Source of the DNA: Halarcobacter bivalviorum
GTDB lineage: Bacteria; Campylobacterota; Campylobacteria; Campylobacterales; Arcobacteraceae
Assembly (NCBI RefSeq): GCF_003346815.1
Contig: NZ_CP031217.1
Coordinates: forward strand, 1,488,001-1,552,000
Reading direction: 5' to 3'
DNA: 64,000 nucleotides
Made by a program: the position numbers and the translations under genes. Shown in pieces: positions 28,947-37,518 of this stretch. Position 1 is the stretch's first letter. Every line of letters begins with the position of its first letter. A model generated the notes under the pieces. That model ran no database searches and was not told where the DNA came from. It saw only the letters and a program-made list of their open reading frames with translations.

Positions 28947-31568
28947 TCAAACTACAGAATATGGAAGTTCAATAAAAAACTTTGCTCCATTCTCTGTATT
29001 TTGGGCATATATTTTACCTTTTAAACTCTCAGTTACTATCTTATAGCTCATATGTAAACCTAATCCTGTTCCTTGAGATTTATGTTTAGTAGTAAAGTAA
29101 GGTTCAAAAATTTTTGGCATTATCTCTTCTTTTATTCCTTTAGCATTATCTTCAATTGTTATAACAAAAATACTCTCTTCTTTTTTTAACTCTATTTCTA
29201 TCCAAGGATTTTCTATTTTTTGCTCTTTTAAAGCATCTTTTGCATTATTTATAATATTAATTAAAACCTGATCTAACTCACCAATAATAGTTACAACTTT
29301 AAAAGGTGTTTCCTCTATTTTATTTATTAATTTTATATGTCTATTGCGTAAAGAGTCTTTTACAATATCTAATACTAAATTTATTCTATCTTGTAAAATA
29401 ACCTCTCTTAACTCTTTTTTCTCTCTTAAAAAATTTCTAAAAGTTTCAATAGTATTAGAGAGATATTTAGTAGTCTCTACAATTTTATCCATATCTTTTG
29501 AGATTTCTTCATATGAAGGGGGAACATTTAAACTAATATTCAAACCTATTCCAGAAGAAATTGTAGAAATAGTACTTAAAGGTTGTCGCCACTGATGTGC
29601 AATATTCTCTATCATTTCTCCCATTTGAGCTTGTTTTGTTTGGGCTTCTAATTGTTTAATATGAGTAATATCAATTACACTTAAGATCATAATTTTTTTT
29701 GATTTAAATTCAACCTCTTTAATCAAAGCATTAAACTTTGTGCCATCAGCTCTTTTTGCTAAAATTTCAAAAGGTTCTTTTGTTTTCTCTTTTAGTTTTT
29801 GACCTACTAACTCTTTTGATTCTTTTGAAATAAAATTAAAGAAATATGCCTTATTTATCTCCTCTTTACTTTTATATTTAAAAATATCAATTGCACTTTT
29901 ATTTGCAGTTATTACACTATAATCTCTAAAAATTAAAATAGCTTCCATTGTTGAATCAATTAACTCTGAAAATTCATTTATTGCTTTTTTCATTAGATAC
30001 TGTTTATAAATAAAAAATAGAAGTACTAGTAAAAAAATAAAAAATATTTTCCAAAGTAAACTATAATTTATTCCTTTTTCATACTTAATAGAAATCCATT
30101 TATTTAAAATAGCTTGTTTTTGCTCTGAATCTACACTATCAATAGCCTTTTGCATTATTGATAAAAGTAAAGGTTCATCTTTTCTTATTCCCATACTTAA
30201 TTCCCACTCAATATCTGCTTTTCCTGCTATTTTAAGCTCATTTGTCTGCTGTGTTTGAAAAGTATAACTTATAGTACCAAAAGAGTCTACATATCCAAAT
30301 ACTTTACCTTTTGCTACTAACTCTAAACCCTCTAAAATATTATCAACATGAACAATATTTAAATTTGTATATTTTTCTCTCAAAATCTTTTCAAAACCAT
30401 AATCTTTAACTAAAGCAATCTTTTTATTTCCAATTTTATTAAAGCTATCAATAAACGAAACATCAAGTTTTGTTGCTATAACTATTGGTGTTTTTAAATA
30501 AGTAGAAGTAAAATTAAAAATATCTTTTCTCTCTTTTGTATTTGTAATTAAAGAGACTAAATCACACTTTTTATTTTTTATTAAATTTAAAGATTCACTC
30601 CAAGTTTTAGTCTCTACTAAATTAAATTCTAAATTTAAAAGTGTTGAAAAGATTTTAAAATAATCAGCACTCATTCCCGAATGATTACCATTTTTATCAA
30701 TCTTTTCATAGGGTAACCAATTTGGGTCAATACAAAGATTTACACTCTTTTTTGTAAGAATATATTCATGCTCTTCATTAGTGAAAATAAGAGGATTTAT
30801 AGAGAAACTACCAAACCATTTTTTATGAAGCTTCTCTATCTCTTCTAAAGAAGTATTATCGTAAGCTTTATTTATAATTGAAATTAAGATTTGATTATCT
30901 TTGTGGCTTGCAAAATGATGGTCATCTAATCTTGAACCAAACTGCTCTTTTACAGGATTTGATACCTTTAATGTTCCATATCCATATTTTTTAATATAAT
31001 ATTTCGCAACATTATCACTATTTACAATAGCATCTATTTTGCCAAGGCTAAGTGCAGATAACTTCTCTTCTATATTCTTATAATATATCTTTTCAATTTG
31101 AGGATATTTATTAAAAAAACTCTCTTCACTCCAACCTTTTGAAATACCTACTTTTTTACCAAAAAGTTGTTTTATATTATCTATATCTTTTTCATTTTTA
31201 CGGATAATATAACTTTGAATTACTTTTGAATATCCAGTAGAAAAAATTAAACTTTTTTCTCTTTGTGGGGTTTTATAAATTGTATGAATTAAATCTATTT
31301 TTTTATTTTCTACGTCAGATAATAAAGAGTCCCAATCCTTTGTTATAAACTCTATTTTAAGTCCACTATCTCTAAAAATAAGTTTTAAAAGTTCTATTGA
31401 ATAACCAGAAGGTTTTCCCTCTCTATTAAAATCATATGGCTCATAATCAAATTCATTTGAGATATAAATAACTTTTTTATTTGAGATATAAGATAGCTCT
31501 TCTTCTGAAAAAGTAGTGTTTGAATATAAATAAGTAGATATAAGAAGAACTAATAGCAATTTATACAT
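28947..31568 (-). CDS. Sensor histidine kinase with two tandem periplasmic solute-binding domains
   Basis: An 873-residue BvgS-like sensor. A signal sequence (residues 1-17) is followed by two SBP_bac_3 domains (about 25-250 and 265-495), each with VGISKG/ALVKDYGFEK-type lobes. A membrane helix at about 510-530 leads to a PAS domain (540-655). The kinase has H-box NIAHQWRQPLSTIST near 680 and ATPase motifs NNAKDAL, DNAKGIKEEIMPKIFEPYFTT and GTGLGLHMS. No response regulator is adjacent. The ligand is probably a small polar solute, but this is inferred from the domain family. Confidence 0.92.
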   Translation of the reverse strand: MYKLLLVLLISTYLYSNTTFSEEELSYISNKKVIYISNEFDYEPYDFNREGKPSGYSIELLKLIFRDSGLKIEFITKDWDSLLSDVENKKIDLIHTIYKTPQREKSLIFSTGYSKVIQSYIIRKNEKDIDNIKQLFGKKVGISKGWSEESFFNKYPQIEKIYYKNIEEKLSALSLGKIDAIVNSDNVAKYYIKKYGYGTLKVSNPVKEQFGSRLDDHHFASHKDNQILISIINKAYDNTSLEEIEKLHKKWFGSFSINPLIFTNEEHEYILTKKSVNLCIDPNWLPYEKIDKNGNHSGMSADYFKIFSTLLNLEFNLVETKTWSESLNLIKNKKCDLVSLITNTKERKDIFNFTSTYLKTPIVIATKLDVSFIDSFNKIGNKKIALVKDYGFEKILREKYTNLNIVHVDNILEGLELVAKGKVFGYVDSFGTISYTFQTQQTNELKIAGKADIEWELSMGIRKDEPLLLSIMQKAIDSVDSEQKQAILNKWISIKYEKGINYSLLWKIFFIFLLVLLFFIYKQYLMKKAINEFSELIDSTMEAILIFRDYSVITANKSAIDIFKYKSKEEINKAYFFNFISKESKELVGQKLKEKTKEPFEILAKRADGTKFNALIKEVEFKSKKIMILSVIDITHIKQLEAQTKQAQMGEMIENIAHQWRQPLSTISTISSGIGLNISLNVPPSYEEISKDMDKIVETTKYLSNTIETFRNFLREKKELREVILQDRINLVLDIVKDSLRNRHIKLINKIEETPFKVVTIIGELDQVLINIINNAKDALKEQKIENPWIEIELKKEESIFVITIEDNAKGIKEEIMPKIFEPYFTTKHKSQGTGLGLHMSYKIVTESLKGKIYAQNTENGAKFFIELPYSVV

Positions 31569-31637
31569 AATATTTTCTCTAATTAATAATATTTTTTTAT
31601 ATATACTATTAGCTTTTTACTTACAAGGAAGTAAGAG

Positions 31638-31665
31638 TAAAAAATTACTTTTATATAAAAGTAAT
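31638..31665 (-). terminator. Intrinsic terminator of the cupin gene
   Basis: Bases 31644-31665 form a perfect 11+11 palindrome (ATTACTTTTAT and its complement). On the minus strand it is followed directly by six T at 31643-31638. The last codons of the cupin gene lie inside the stem. Confidence 0.8.
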
Positions 31666-31998
31666 CTCATCCTCTTTTGTAGTAATCATACATAAAAACT
31701 CATAATCACTACCATAACAGGCTTCATAATAGTGTTCTACTCCTGCTGGAATATATATAAAATCACCCTGCTTTGCTCTATACTCTTCTTTACCTACTAC
31801 AACTTTAGCTTCTCCACTTACTACATATTGTTGGTGTTGAATTATATTTGTATGATTTGGCATAGAACCACCACTTTTTAATAATATCTTCCTTACTATA
31901 AAATCTTTGTCACTATTTGGTGTTAAAACAGCAATACTTGCATCAACTGTTTTAGGAATTTGATTTTTTTCAATAGAGTCAGAATCTTTTAAATACAT
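31651..31998 (-). CDS. Small cupin-domain protein
   Basis: A 115-residue single-domain cupin. The first metal-binding motif is in GGSMPNHTNIIQHQQYVVSGEAKVVVG and the second in GDFIYIPAGVEHYYEACYG, so the usual His/Glu ligands are mostly present. Substrate is not known. The gene is alone, with a TATAAT -10 at 32032-32027 on its strand and a terminator. Its promoter overlaps that of the small membrane protein on the other strand. Confidence 0.82.
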   Translation of the reverse strand: MYLKDSDSIEKNQIPKTVDASIAVLTPNSDKDFIVRKILLKSGGSMPNHTNIIQHQQYVVSGEAKVVVGKEEYRAKQGDFIYIPAGVEHYYEACYGSDYEFLCMITTKEDEITFI

Positions 31999-32026
31999 AT
32001 TATCCCTTTTAAAATTTATGAAAAAT

Positions 32027-32034
32027 ATTATACT
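32027..32034. promoter_or_regulatory. Overlapping divergent -10 boxes
   Basis: The minus strand reads TATAAT at 32032-32027 for the cupin gene, and the plus strand reads TATACT at 32029-32034 for the small membrane gene. Both are the right distance from their ATGs (31998 and 32056). Polymerase could use only one at a time. Confidence 0.55.
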
Positions 32035-32055
32035 ATAAATTAAAGGAACTCATTT

Positions 32056-32157
32056 ATGGAAAATTTACAAAACGAAATTATTAGCTTTTTAATAATTGCT
32101 ATTGTTGTGTTACTATTAGCACTTCTAACTAAAAAAACAGAAGATAAATTTAAATAA
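32056..32157 (+). CDS. 33-residue single-pass membrane protein
   Basis: ATG at 32056 follows AAAGGA with 8 to 9 bases spacing, and TAA is at 32155-32157. The product has 33 residues: a polar start (MENLQNEI), one hydrophobic helix of about 17 residues (ISFLIIAIVVLLLALL) and a charged tail (TKKTEDKFK), the usual layout of small inner-membrane proteins. A -10 box lies upstream. It precedes the efflux operon by about 70 bases but is probably a separate unit. No function can be given. Confidence 0.6.
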   Translation: MENLQNEIISFLIIAIVVLLLALLTKKTEDKFK

Positions 32158-32193
32158 TTTTTTCTTATAATAGATTTATACTATTTTTTATTG

Positions 32194-32199
32194 TATAAT
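32194..32199 (+). promoter_or_regulatory. -10 box of the TolC/MFP/RND operon
   Basis: TG-TATAAT at 32192-32199 lies 28 bases before the ATG at 32227. A ribosome site (AGGAG) is at 32217-32221. No operator repeat or adjacent regulator was seen. Confidence 0.6.
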
Positions 32200-32226
32200 C
32201 CCACAAAATAATTCATAGGAGCAGAT

Positions 32227-33576
32227 ATGCATAAGTTGATATTATATTTATTATTACTATCAACTCTTAGTTTTTCTCAAACAATTTCTTTTGAAAAAGC
32301 TCTTAACAGTACTTTAGAAAATAGTAAAAAAATAAAGCAACAAAAGATTGAGATTGAAGAGAAAAATCAAGATTTAGTTAAAATCAAATCTTACTCTTTA
32401 GGAAATTTAAATCTAATTCACGAAGCAAGTAAAACAAACCATGCTGGTTATGTCTTTAATTATAAACTCTCTTCAAGAGAGGCTACTTTTGAGGATTTTG
32501 GTTTTTCTCAATTTAAAGAGCCCATAAATACAGAACCAAAAGATTTAAACTACCCAGAAAGTAGAAAAAATTTTAATAGTAAAATCACTTATAATATCCC
32601 TTTGTTCACAGGTTTTAAACTCTCAAACCAAGAAGATATGATTAGCTTACAAAAAAAAGCAGAAGAGATTAAATTAAATATCAATGTAAATCATCTATCA
32701 CTAGAGGTATTAAAAGCATATAATAATAGTGTTGTGGCTAAAAAGTTTGTAAAAGCCGCACAAGAGGCAAAAATAGCAGTTGAAAAATATGAAACCATAG
32801 CCTATGAGTTTTATAAAGAGGGTTTAGTTACTAAAATTGATAAAAAACAGGCTCAAGTTAAAAAATTAAATGCCCAAAGTACTTTAATTGAAGCTCAAAA
32901 TAATTTTGAACTCTCATTAGCTTATCTTTCATTCTTAACAGGAATTGAAAATATCTCAGATGTAGAAGAGCTAAAAAGTTATGAAGTAGATATAAATGAA
33001 CAAAGTGCATTTGAAAAAGCTTTAGAGACAAGAGATGAAATAAAGATTATTAAAACTGCAAATGATATTTATAAAAAGAATATCAGTTTAAATAGAGCCT
33101 CTTATTATCCCAATATTTACTCTCATTTAGAGTATGGAATAAATGATAATAAAATCACAAGTAATGATGAAAAGGATTACTACTTAGCCCTAATTGGAAT
33201 AAAAATTGCACTTTTTGACCCAAGTAGAGCAAGTGATTTGGAGAAGAGTAAATTAGAGTATAAAAAATCTTTATTACAAAAACAAGAGTTAGAAGATAGT
33301 ATTAAATTAGAAATCAAAAAAGCTAAACTTACATTAAAAGCAAAAACAAAAGTTTTAAAAGAGAAACTTAAAGCAAAAGAGTTAGCTCTAGATGTCTTAG
33401 AACAATCAAAACTAATGTATAAAAATAAACTAATTTCAATGTCTGAACTTCTTAAACAAGAGGCTATTTATAGAAATAATGAAGCTTTATATATACTTGC
33501 TTTATATGAAAAATCTTTAGCTCTTGCAACTCTTAATTTAGCAATTGGAAATAATCTTTTTGGAGAAAATATATGA
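32227..33576 (+). CDS. TolC-family outer membrane efflux protein
   Basis: A 449-residue outer-membrane channel. The signal peptide (residues 1-17, LLLLSTLSFSQ) is followed by the repeated helical hairpins of TolC proteins: KALNSTLENSKKIKQQKIEIEEKNQD, then KAYNNSVVAKKFVKAAQEAKIAVEKYETI and SLAYLSFLTG, repeated in the second half with ALATLNLAIG at the C-terminus. It is the first gene of a three-part efflux operon and overlaps the adaptor gene by 4 bases. Confidence 0.92.
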   Translation: MHKLILYLLLLSTLSFSQTISFEKALNSTLENSKKIKQQKIEIEEKNQDLVKIKSYSLGNLNLIHEASKTNHAGYVFNYKLSSREATFEDFGFSQFKEPINTEPKDLNYPESRKNFNSKITYNIPLFTGFKLSNQEDMISLQKKAEEIKLNINVNHLSLEVLKAYNNSVVAKKFVKAAQEAKIAVEKYETIAYEFYKEGLVTKIDKKQAQVKKLNAQSTLIEAQNNFELSLAYLSFLTGIENISDVEELKSYEVDINEQSAFEKALETRDEIKIIKTANDIYKKNISLNRASYYPNIYSHLEYGINDNKITSNDEKDYYLALIGIKIALFDPSRASDLEKSKLEYKKSLLQKQELEDSIKLEIKKAKLTLKAKTKVLKEKLKAKELALDVLEQSKLMYKNKLISMSELLKQEAIYRNNEALYILALYEKSLALATLNLAIGNNLFGENI

Positions 33577-34328
33577 AAAAAATTTTAATCTTAACTATTT
33601 TATTAATTATAAATTTACAAGCAATGGAAATAAGTGGTACAGTAATCTCTGATAATGAAAAGATTATCTCAAGTAAATTTATGGGACTTATCAAAAAAGT
33701 TTATGTAAAAGAGGGAGATTTTGTAAAAAAAGGAGATTCTCTTTATTCAATTGACTCTTCTAATATTGATAGTTTAAAAAAAGAGGCTTTGTATAATAAA
33801 GAGATGTTAGAGAATAGTCTTGCAAATATTAAATTAAATTATGAGAGATATAAAAGACTATATGAGAAGGATTTAGTTGCAAAATATGAATTAGAGCAAT
33901 TAAAACTACAACTTGACAATACAAAAAATTTACTAAATATTGCAAAAGCAAAAATAAAAGAAGTAAATACTCAATATGAATATCTAAATATAAAAGCTTC
34001 AAATAATGGCTTAATTATTAAAAAGAGTATAAAAGAAGGAGAGATTGCTATTCCTTCTATGCCAGCACTTATTTTAACAGATTTAGACTCTTTAAAAATA
34101 AAAACATCTATTCCTGAAAGTGCCCTACAAAGAGTAAAAATTGGAACAAAGGTAAAAGTATTTATTGAATCATTAGCTTTTCAAACTGAAGGTAAAATCA
34201 CTTCAATTATTCCAGATACTCAAAGTATGACTCACTCTTTTATTGTAAAAATAGATTTTGATAAACAAGATAAAAAACTCTACCCAGGTATGTATGCAAA
34301 ACTCTTTTTGGAATTTGTAAATGAATAA
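33573..34328 (+). CDS. RND efflux periplasmic adaptor (membrane fusion protein)
   Basis: The adaptor joins the pump to the outer-membrane channel. It is 251 residues, short for the family (usually 350 or more). A signal sequence (residues 1-17) is followed by half of a lipoyl-like motif (GLIKKVYVKEGDFVKKGDSLYSID), a short coiled coil (about 70-130), the second lipoyl half (IKASNNGLIIKKSIKEGEIA) and a beta-barrel ending PGMYAKLFLEF. The usual membrane-proximal domain appears to be missing. It overlaps neighbours on both sides. Confidence 0.9.
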   Translation: MKKILILTILLIINLQAMEISGTVISDNEKIISSKFMGLIKKVYVKEGDFVKKGDSLYSIDSSNIDSLKKEALYNKEMLENSLANIKLNYERYKRLYEKDLVAKYELEQLKLQLDNTKNLLNIAKAKIKEVNTQYEYLNIKASNNGLIIKKSIKEGEIAIPSMPALILTDLDSLKIKTSIPESALQRVKIGTKVKVFIESLAFQTEGKITSIIPDTQSMTHSFIVKIDFDKQDKKLYPGMYAKLFLEFVNE

Positions 34329-35850
34329 TGAATTAAATATTGCAGGAAGGCTTGCTAAAACTTTTATTGAGCACCCTCTTACAGCTATTTTAGCGATATT
34401 TATCCTTACTTTAGGTTTTATCTCTTTGGAGTTTATGCCAAGGGAAGAGAATCCTCAAATAAAAGTAAGTGGTGGAGCTGTAATAGTTGCTCTTCCTGGT
34501 GCAAAACCAAGTGAAATTCAAAAAGTTATTATTGAGCCTTTAGAGAAAAAAATTAGAGAAATAGAAGGAGTAGAACATATCTACTCTTATGCAAAAGACT
34601 CTTTAGGCATTGTTCAAGTGCAATATTTTATTGGAGAAGATAAAGAAGAGTCAAATTTAAAACTTTATGACCAAGTAATGAGAAATATGGATATGCTTCC
34701 TAAAGGAGCTTTTCCTCCTATAGTAAAAACAATGGATATAGATACAGATATTCCAATTGCAACTATTGCTTTTTATGCAAAAGATAACTCTATTTCAAAG
34801 GCAGAACTTTTTAATGAAGTAAGTAAGTTAGGACATGAAATAAACAAAATTGAGAATGTTGCTCTTGTTGATTTAAAAGGAGAAAAAAAAGACCAATATA
34901 ATATAAATATAGATGCGAATAAACTCTCACAATATAATCTATCTTTAGGTCAAATTGCAAATAGAATAAAAGCCTTAGCACATACTTCTTCAACTATAAC
35001 AAGTGACAATTTTCAAAATGATTTAACAATTTTGAATATCAAAAATGCAATCGAATCAAAAGAGGATTTAGAGAATATTATTGTTTCATATAATTTTGGA
35101 ATAGCTATCTATTTAAAAGATATAGCAAGGATTGAAAAGTCTCATGATATTCAAAATAAAAAAGAAGCAGTACTTTATACAAAAGAGTTAAAAGATGGTA
35201 TCTCTCAAGTAACATTGACTATCTCTAAATTAAAAGGAACAAACTCAGTTACTATAAATGAAAAAGTCTTCTCTTTTATGCAAGAACAAAAAGAGGAATT
35301 TGCTAAAAAAGGAATTAAATATGTAATTACAAGAGATGATGGTTATACAGCAAATAATGCCGTTAACTCTTTAGTACAAAACCTTTTAATTTCAATTGTA
35401 ATTATAGCTATCTTACTAATTTTTTCACTTGGACTAAAGGAGGCTATGATTGTATCATTATTAGTTCCTATGATTTTATCTCTTACTCTTTTTATAGGAT
35501 TCTTATTTGATGAGACCATAAATAGAATCACCCTTTTTGCTCTTATAGTTAGTTTAGGTATGTTGGTTGATGCAGCTATTATTGTTATTGAAAATATAGT
35601 AAGACATAAAAAAGAGGATAAAAATGTTACTGATATAAAAACTCTTTCAATAAATGCAACAAATGAGATAGGAAATGCAACAAATATTGCAACAATTGCT
35701 ATTATTATGACTTTTATACCTATGTTCTTTGTTGGGGGAATGATGGGTCAATTTATGCACCCTCTTCCTGTTTTTGTTCCTATTGCACTTATTGTTTCAC
35801 TAATAGTTGCATATGTTTTTACTCCATATTTAGTAAAAAAATTTTTATAA
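34321..35850 (+). CDS. RND efflux permease, N-terminal half
   Basis: Residues 1-509 match the first half of an AcrB-type pump: TM1 (AILAIFILTLGFISLEFMPREENPQI), the porter domain PN1/PN2, then TM2-TM6 (LLISIVIIAILLIFSLGLKEA through IALIVSLIVAYVFTPYL). The TM4 motif reads GMLVDAAIIVIENIV; only one of the two conserved aspartates is present (LVDD in AcrB). It ends with TAA at 35848-35850, just where the linker to TM7 should begin. The second half follows in the same frame. Confidence 0.88.
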   Translation: MNNELNIAGRLAKTFIEHPLTAILAIFILTLGFISLEFMPREENPQIKVSGGAVIVALPGAKPSEIQKVIIEPLEKKIREIEGVEHIYSYAKDSLGIVQVQYFIGEDKEESNLKLYDQVMRNMDMLPKGAFPPIVKTMDIDTDIPIATIAFYAKDNSISKAELFNEVSKLGHEINKIENVALVDLKGEKKDQYNINIDANKLSQYNLSLGQIANRIKALAHTSSTITSDNFQNDLTILNIKNAIESKEDLENIIVSYNFGIAIYLKDIARIEKSHDIQNKKEAVLYTKELKDGISQVTLTISKLKGTNSVTINEKVFSFMQEQKEEFAKKGIKYVITRDDGYTANNAVNSLVQNLLISIVIIAILLIFSLGLKEAMIVSLLVPMILSLTLFIGFLFDETINRITLFALIVSLGMLVDAAIIVIENIVRHKKEDKNVTDIKTLSINATNEIGNATNIATIAIIMTFIPMFFVGGMMGQFMHPLPVFVPIALIVSLIVAYVFTPYLVKKFL

Positions 35851-35859
35851 GGGTTGAAG

Positions 35860-37518
35860 ATGAAATTAGAAAAATTTATTTATTCAATACTTGAAAACCC
35901 TTCAAAATCTTTAATGATATATCTTATCACTTTAGTTTTATTTATTTTAAGTGTTTTAACCTTTCCAACAGAGATTACAAAAGCAAAAATGTTGCCAAGT
36001 AAAGATTCTGATACTTTTTCTGTATATGTAGATTTAAAAGATGGTTCTTCTACTTCACAAACTAAAGAAGTTACTTCATGTATTTCGCAGATACTAATAA
36101 ATAAAGAGCTAGTTACAGATATCTCTGTTTTTATTGCAGAAGGCCAACCTTTAGATTTTGCAGCTTTAGTTAAGCAAAGTGCTTTAAAAGATAAACAATC
36201 TCAAGCTGAAATAATGGTAAATATTAAAAAAGCTTCACAAAGAGATATTCAAAGTTATAATTTTGTAAGTGAGATAAGAGAAGAGTTACAAAAGAGATGT
36301 TCACAATATGATGCAAATATAAAACTTATTGAATTACCTGCTGGTCCTCCTGTATTAGCCTCAATTGTTGCAGAAATTTATGGAGGAGACTCTTTTGAAA
36401 ATAGAAGAGAATTTGCTGAAAAAGTAGCAGCTATTTTAAAGAAGCAAAAAACCTTAGTTGATGTTGATATTATGGCTGATGAGGCTTATAATAAGTTTGA
36501 AATAAAACTTGATAACAATAAAATCATACAAAGTGGTATCTCATTAGAACAAGTTAAAAATAGCATCTATTTAGCCTATGAAGGTCTAGAAATAGCTGTT
36601 GTAAATGAAAGTGATAAACAAAGCCAAATACCAATTTTTTTAAGACTAAATGAAAATAGAATTTTCAAAAGTAATGATAAAGAGGCTATTGTAGAAGAGT
36701 TTTCAAAATTAAAACTTATAAATAAACATGGTTTCACTGTTCCTTTAAGTGAACTTATCTCAATAAAAAAAGTTCAAAAAGAAGCAACACTTACTTCAAA
36801 AAATTTAGCTTCTATGATAAATGTTATTGCTGAAACAAATAAAGATAGTCAAATCTACCCTCTACTTGATGCAAGGAATGATTTTTTAGAAAACTTTGAT
36901 GATAAATATGAAGTAACAAAAGCTGATATGCTAAATCTTGAATTTACAAATAAACTTACAAATGAGAAGTTTAAATTAGTTTGGGATGGAGAGTTAAAAG
37001 TCACAATAGATACTTTTATAGATTTAGGTGGAGCTTTTATTATTGCTCTTGTACTAATCTTCTTTTTAATGGTTGTATATTATAAAAGTTTTGCTCTTTC
37101 AGGAGGAATTGTTCTTGCAAGTTTTATTTCAATAATTGGAGTTATCTTTGCTCATATAATTATGGATTTAATTACAAGTGATACTTTTTATTTAACTGCA
37201 ACTTCTTTAATAGGTTTTATTGGTCTTATTGGAATAAACTCAAGAAACTCAACACTTATTATCGATTTTTCTAAACAGTTAGTAGAGGAAAAAGGTCTTA
37301 GTATAAATGAAGCAATTGCAAAAGCAACAGCAACACGTTCAAAACCTATTATTTTAACAGTTTTAACAATGGTTTTTGCTTCAACATTATTAGCTACTGA
37401 TGCTGTATTTGGTGGCTTAGGAGTTGCTTTAATTGGAGGAACATTAATATCTTATATAGTATCAATGTTCTTTGTTCCTGTGATTATCAAAAATCATCTT
37501 AATAAAATTATTAATTAG
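35860..37518 (+). CDS. RND efflux permease, C-terminal half
   Basis: This frame begins with the amphipathic helix and TM7 of an RND pump (KFIYSILENPSKSLMIYLITLVLFILSVLTF), followed by PC1/PC2 porter segments and TM8-TM12. The TM10 motif reads GLIGINSRNSTLIIDFSKQLVEE, with Arg where AcrB has its proton-relay Lys940. The best start is ATG 35860 with AAGGG 6 bases upstream; TTG at 35854 is an alternative. It is in the same frame as the first half, separated by a single TAA, and the two halves together would have about 1060 residues. Confidence 0.87.
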   Translation: MKLEKFIYSILENPSKSLMIYLITLVLFILSVLTFPTEITKAKMLPSKDSDTFSVYVDLKDGSSTSQTKEVTSCISQILINKELVTDISVFIAEGQPLDFAALVKQSALKDKQSQAEIMVNIKKASQRDIQSYNFVSEIREELQKRCSQYDANIKLIELPAGPPVLASIVAEIYGGDSFENRREFAEKVAAILKKQKTLVDVDIMADEAYNKFEIKLDNNKIIQSGISLEQVKNSIYLAYEGLEIAVVNESDKQSQIPIFLRLNENRIFKSNDKEAIVEEFSKLKLINKHGFTVPLSELISIKKVQKEATLTSKNLASMINVIAETNKDSQIYPLLDARNDFLENFDDKYEVTKADMLNLEFTNKLTNEKFKLVWDGELKVTIDTFIDLGGAFIIALVLIFFLMVVYYKSFALSGGIVLASFISIIGVIFAHIIMDLITSDTFYLTATSLIGFIGLIGINSRNSTLIIDFSKQLVEEKGLSINEAIAKATATRSKPIILTVLTMVFASTLLATDAVFGGLGVALIGGTLISYIVSMFFVPVIIKNHLNKIIN

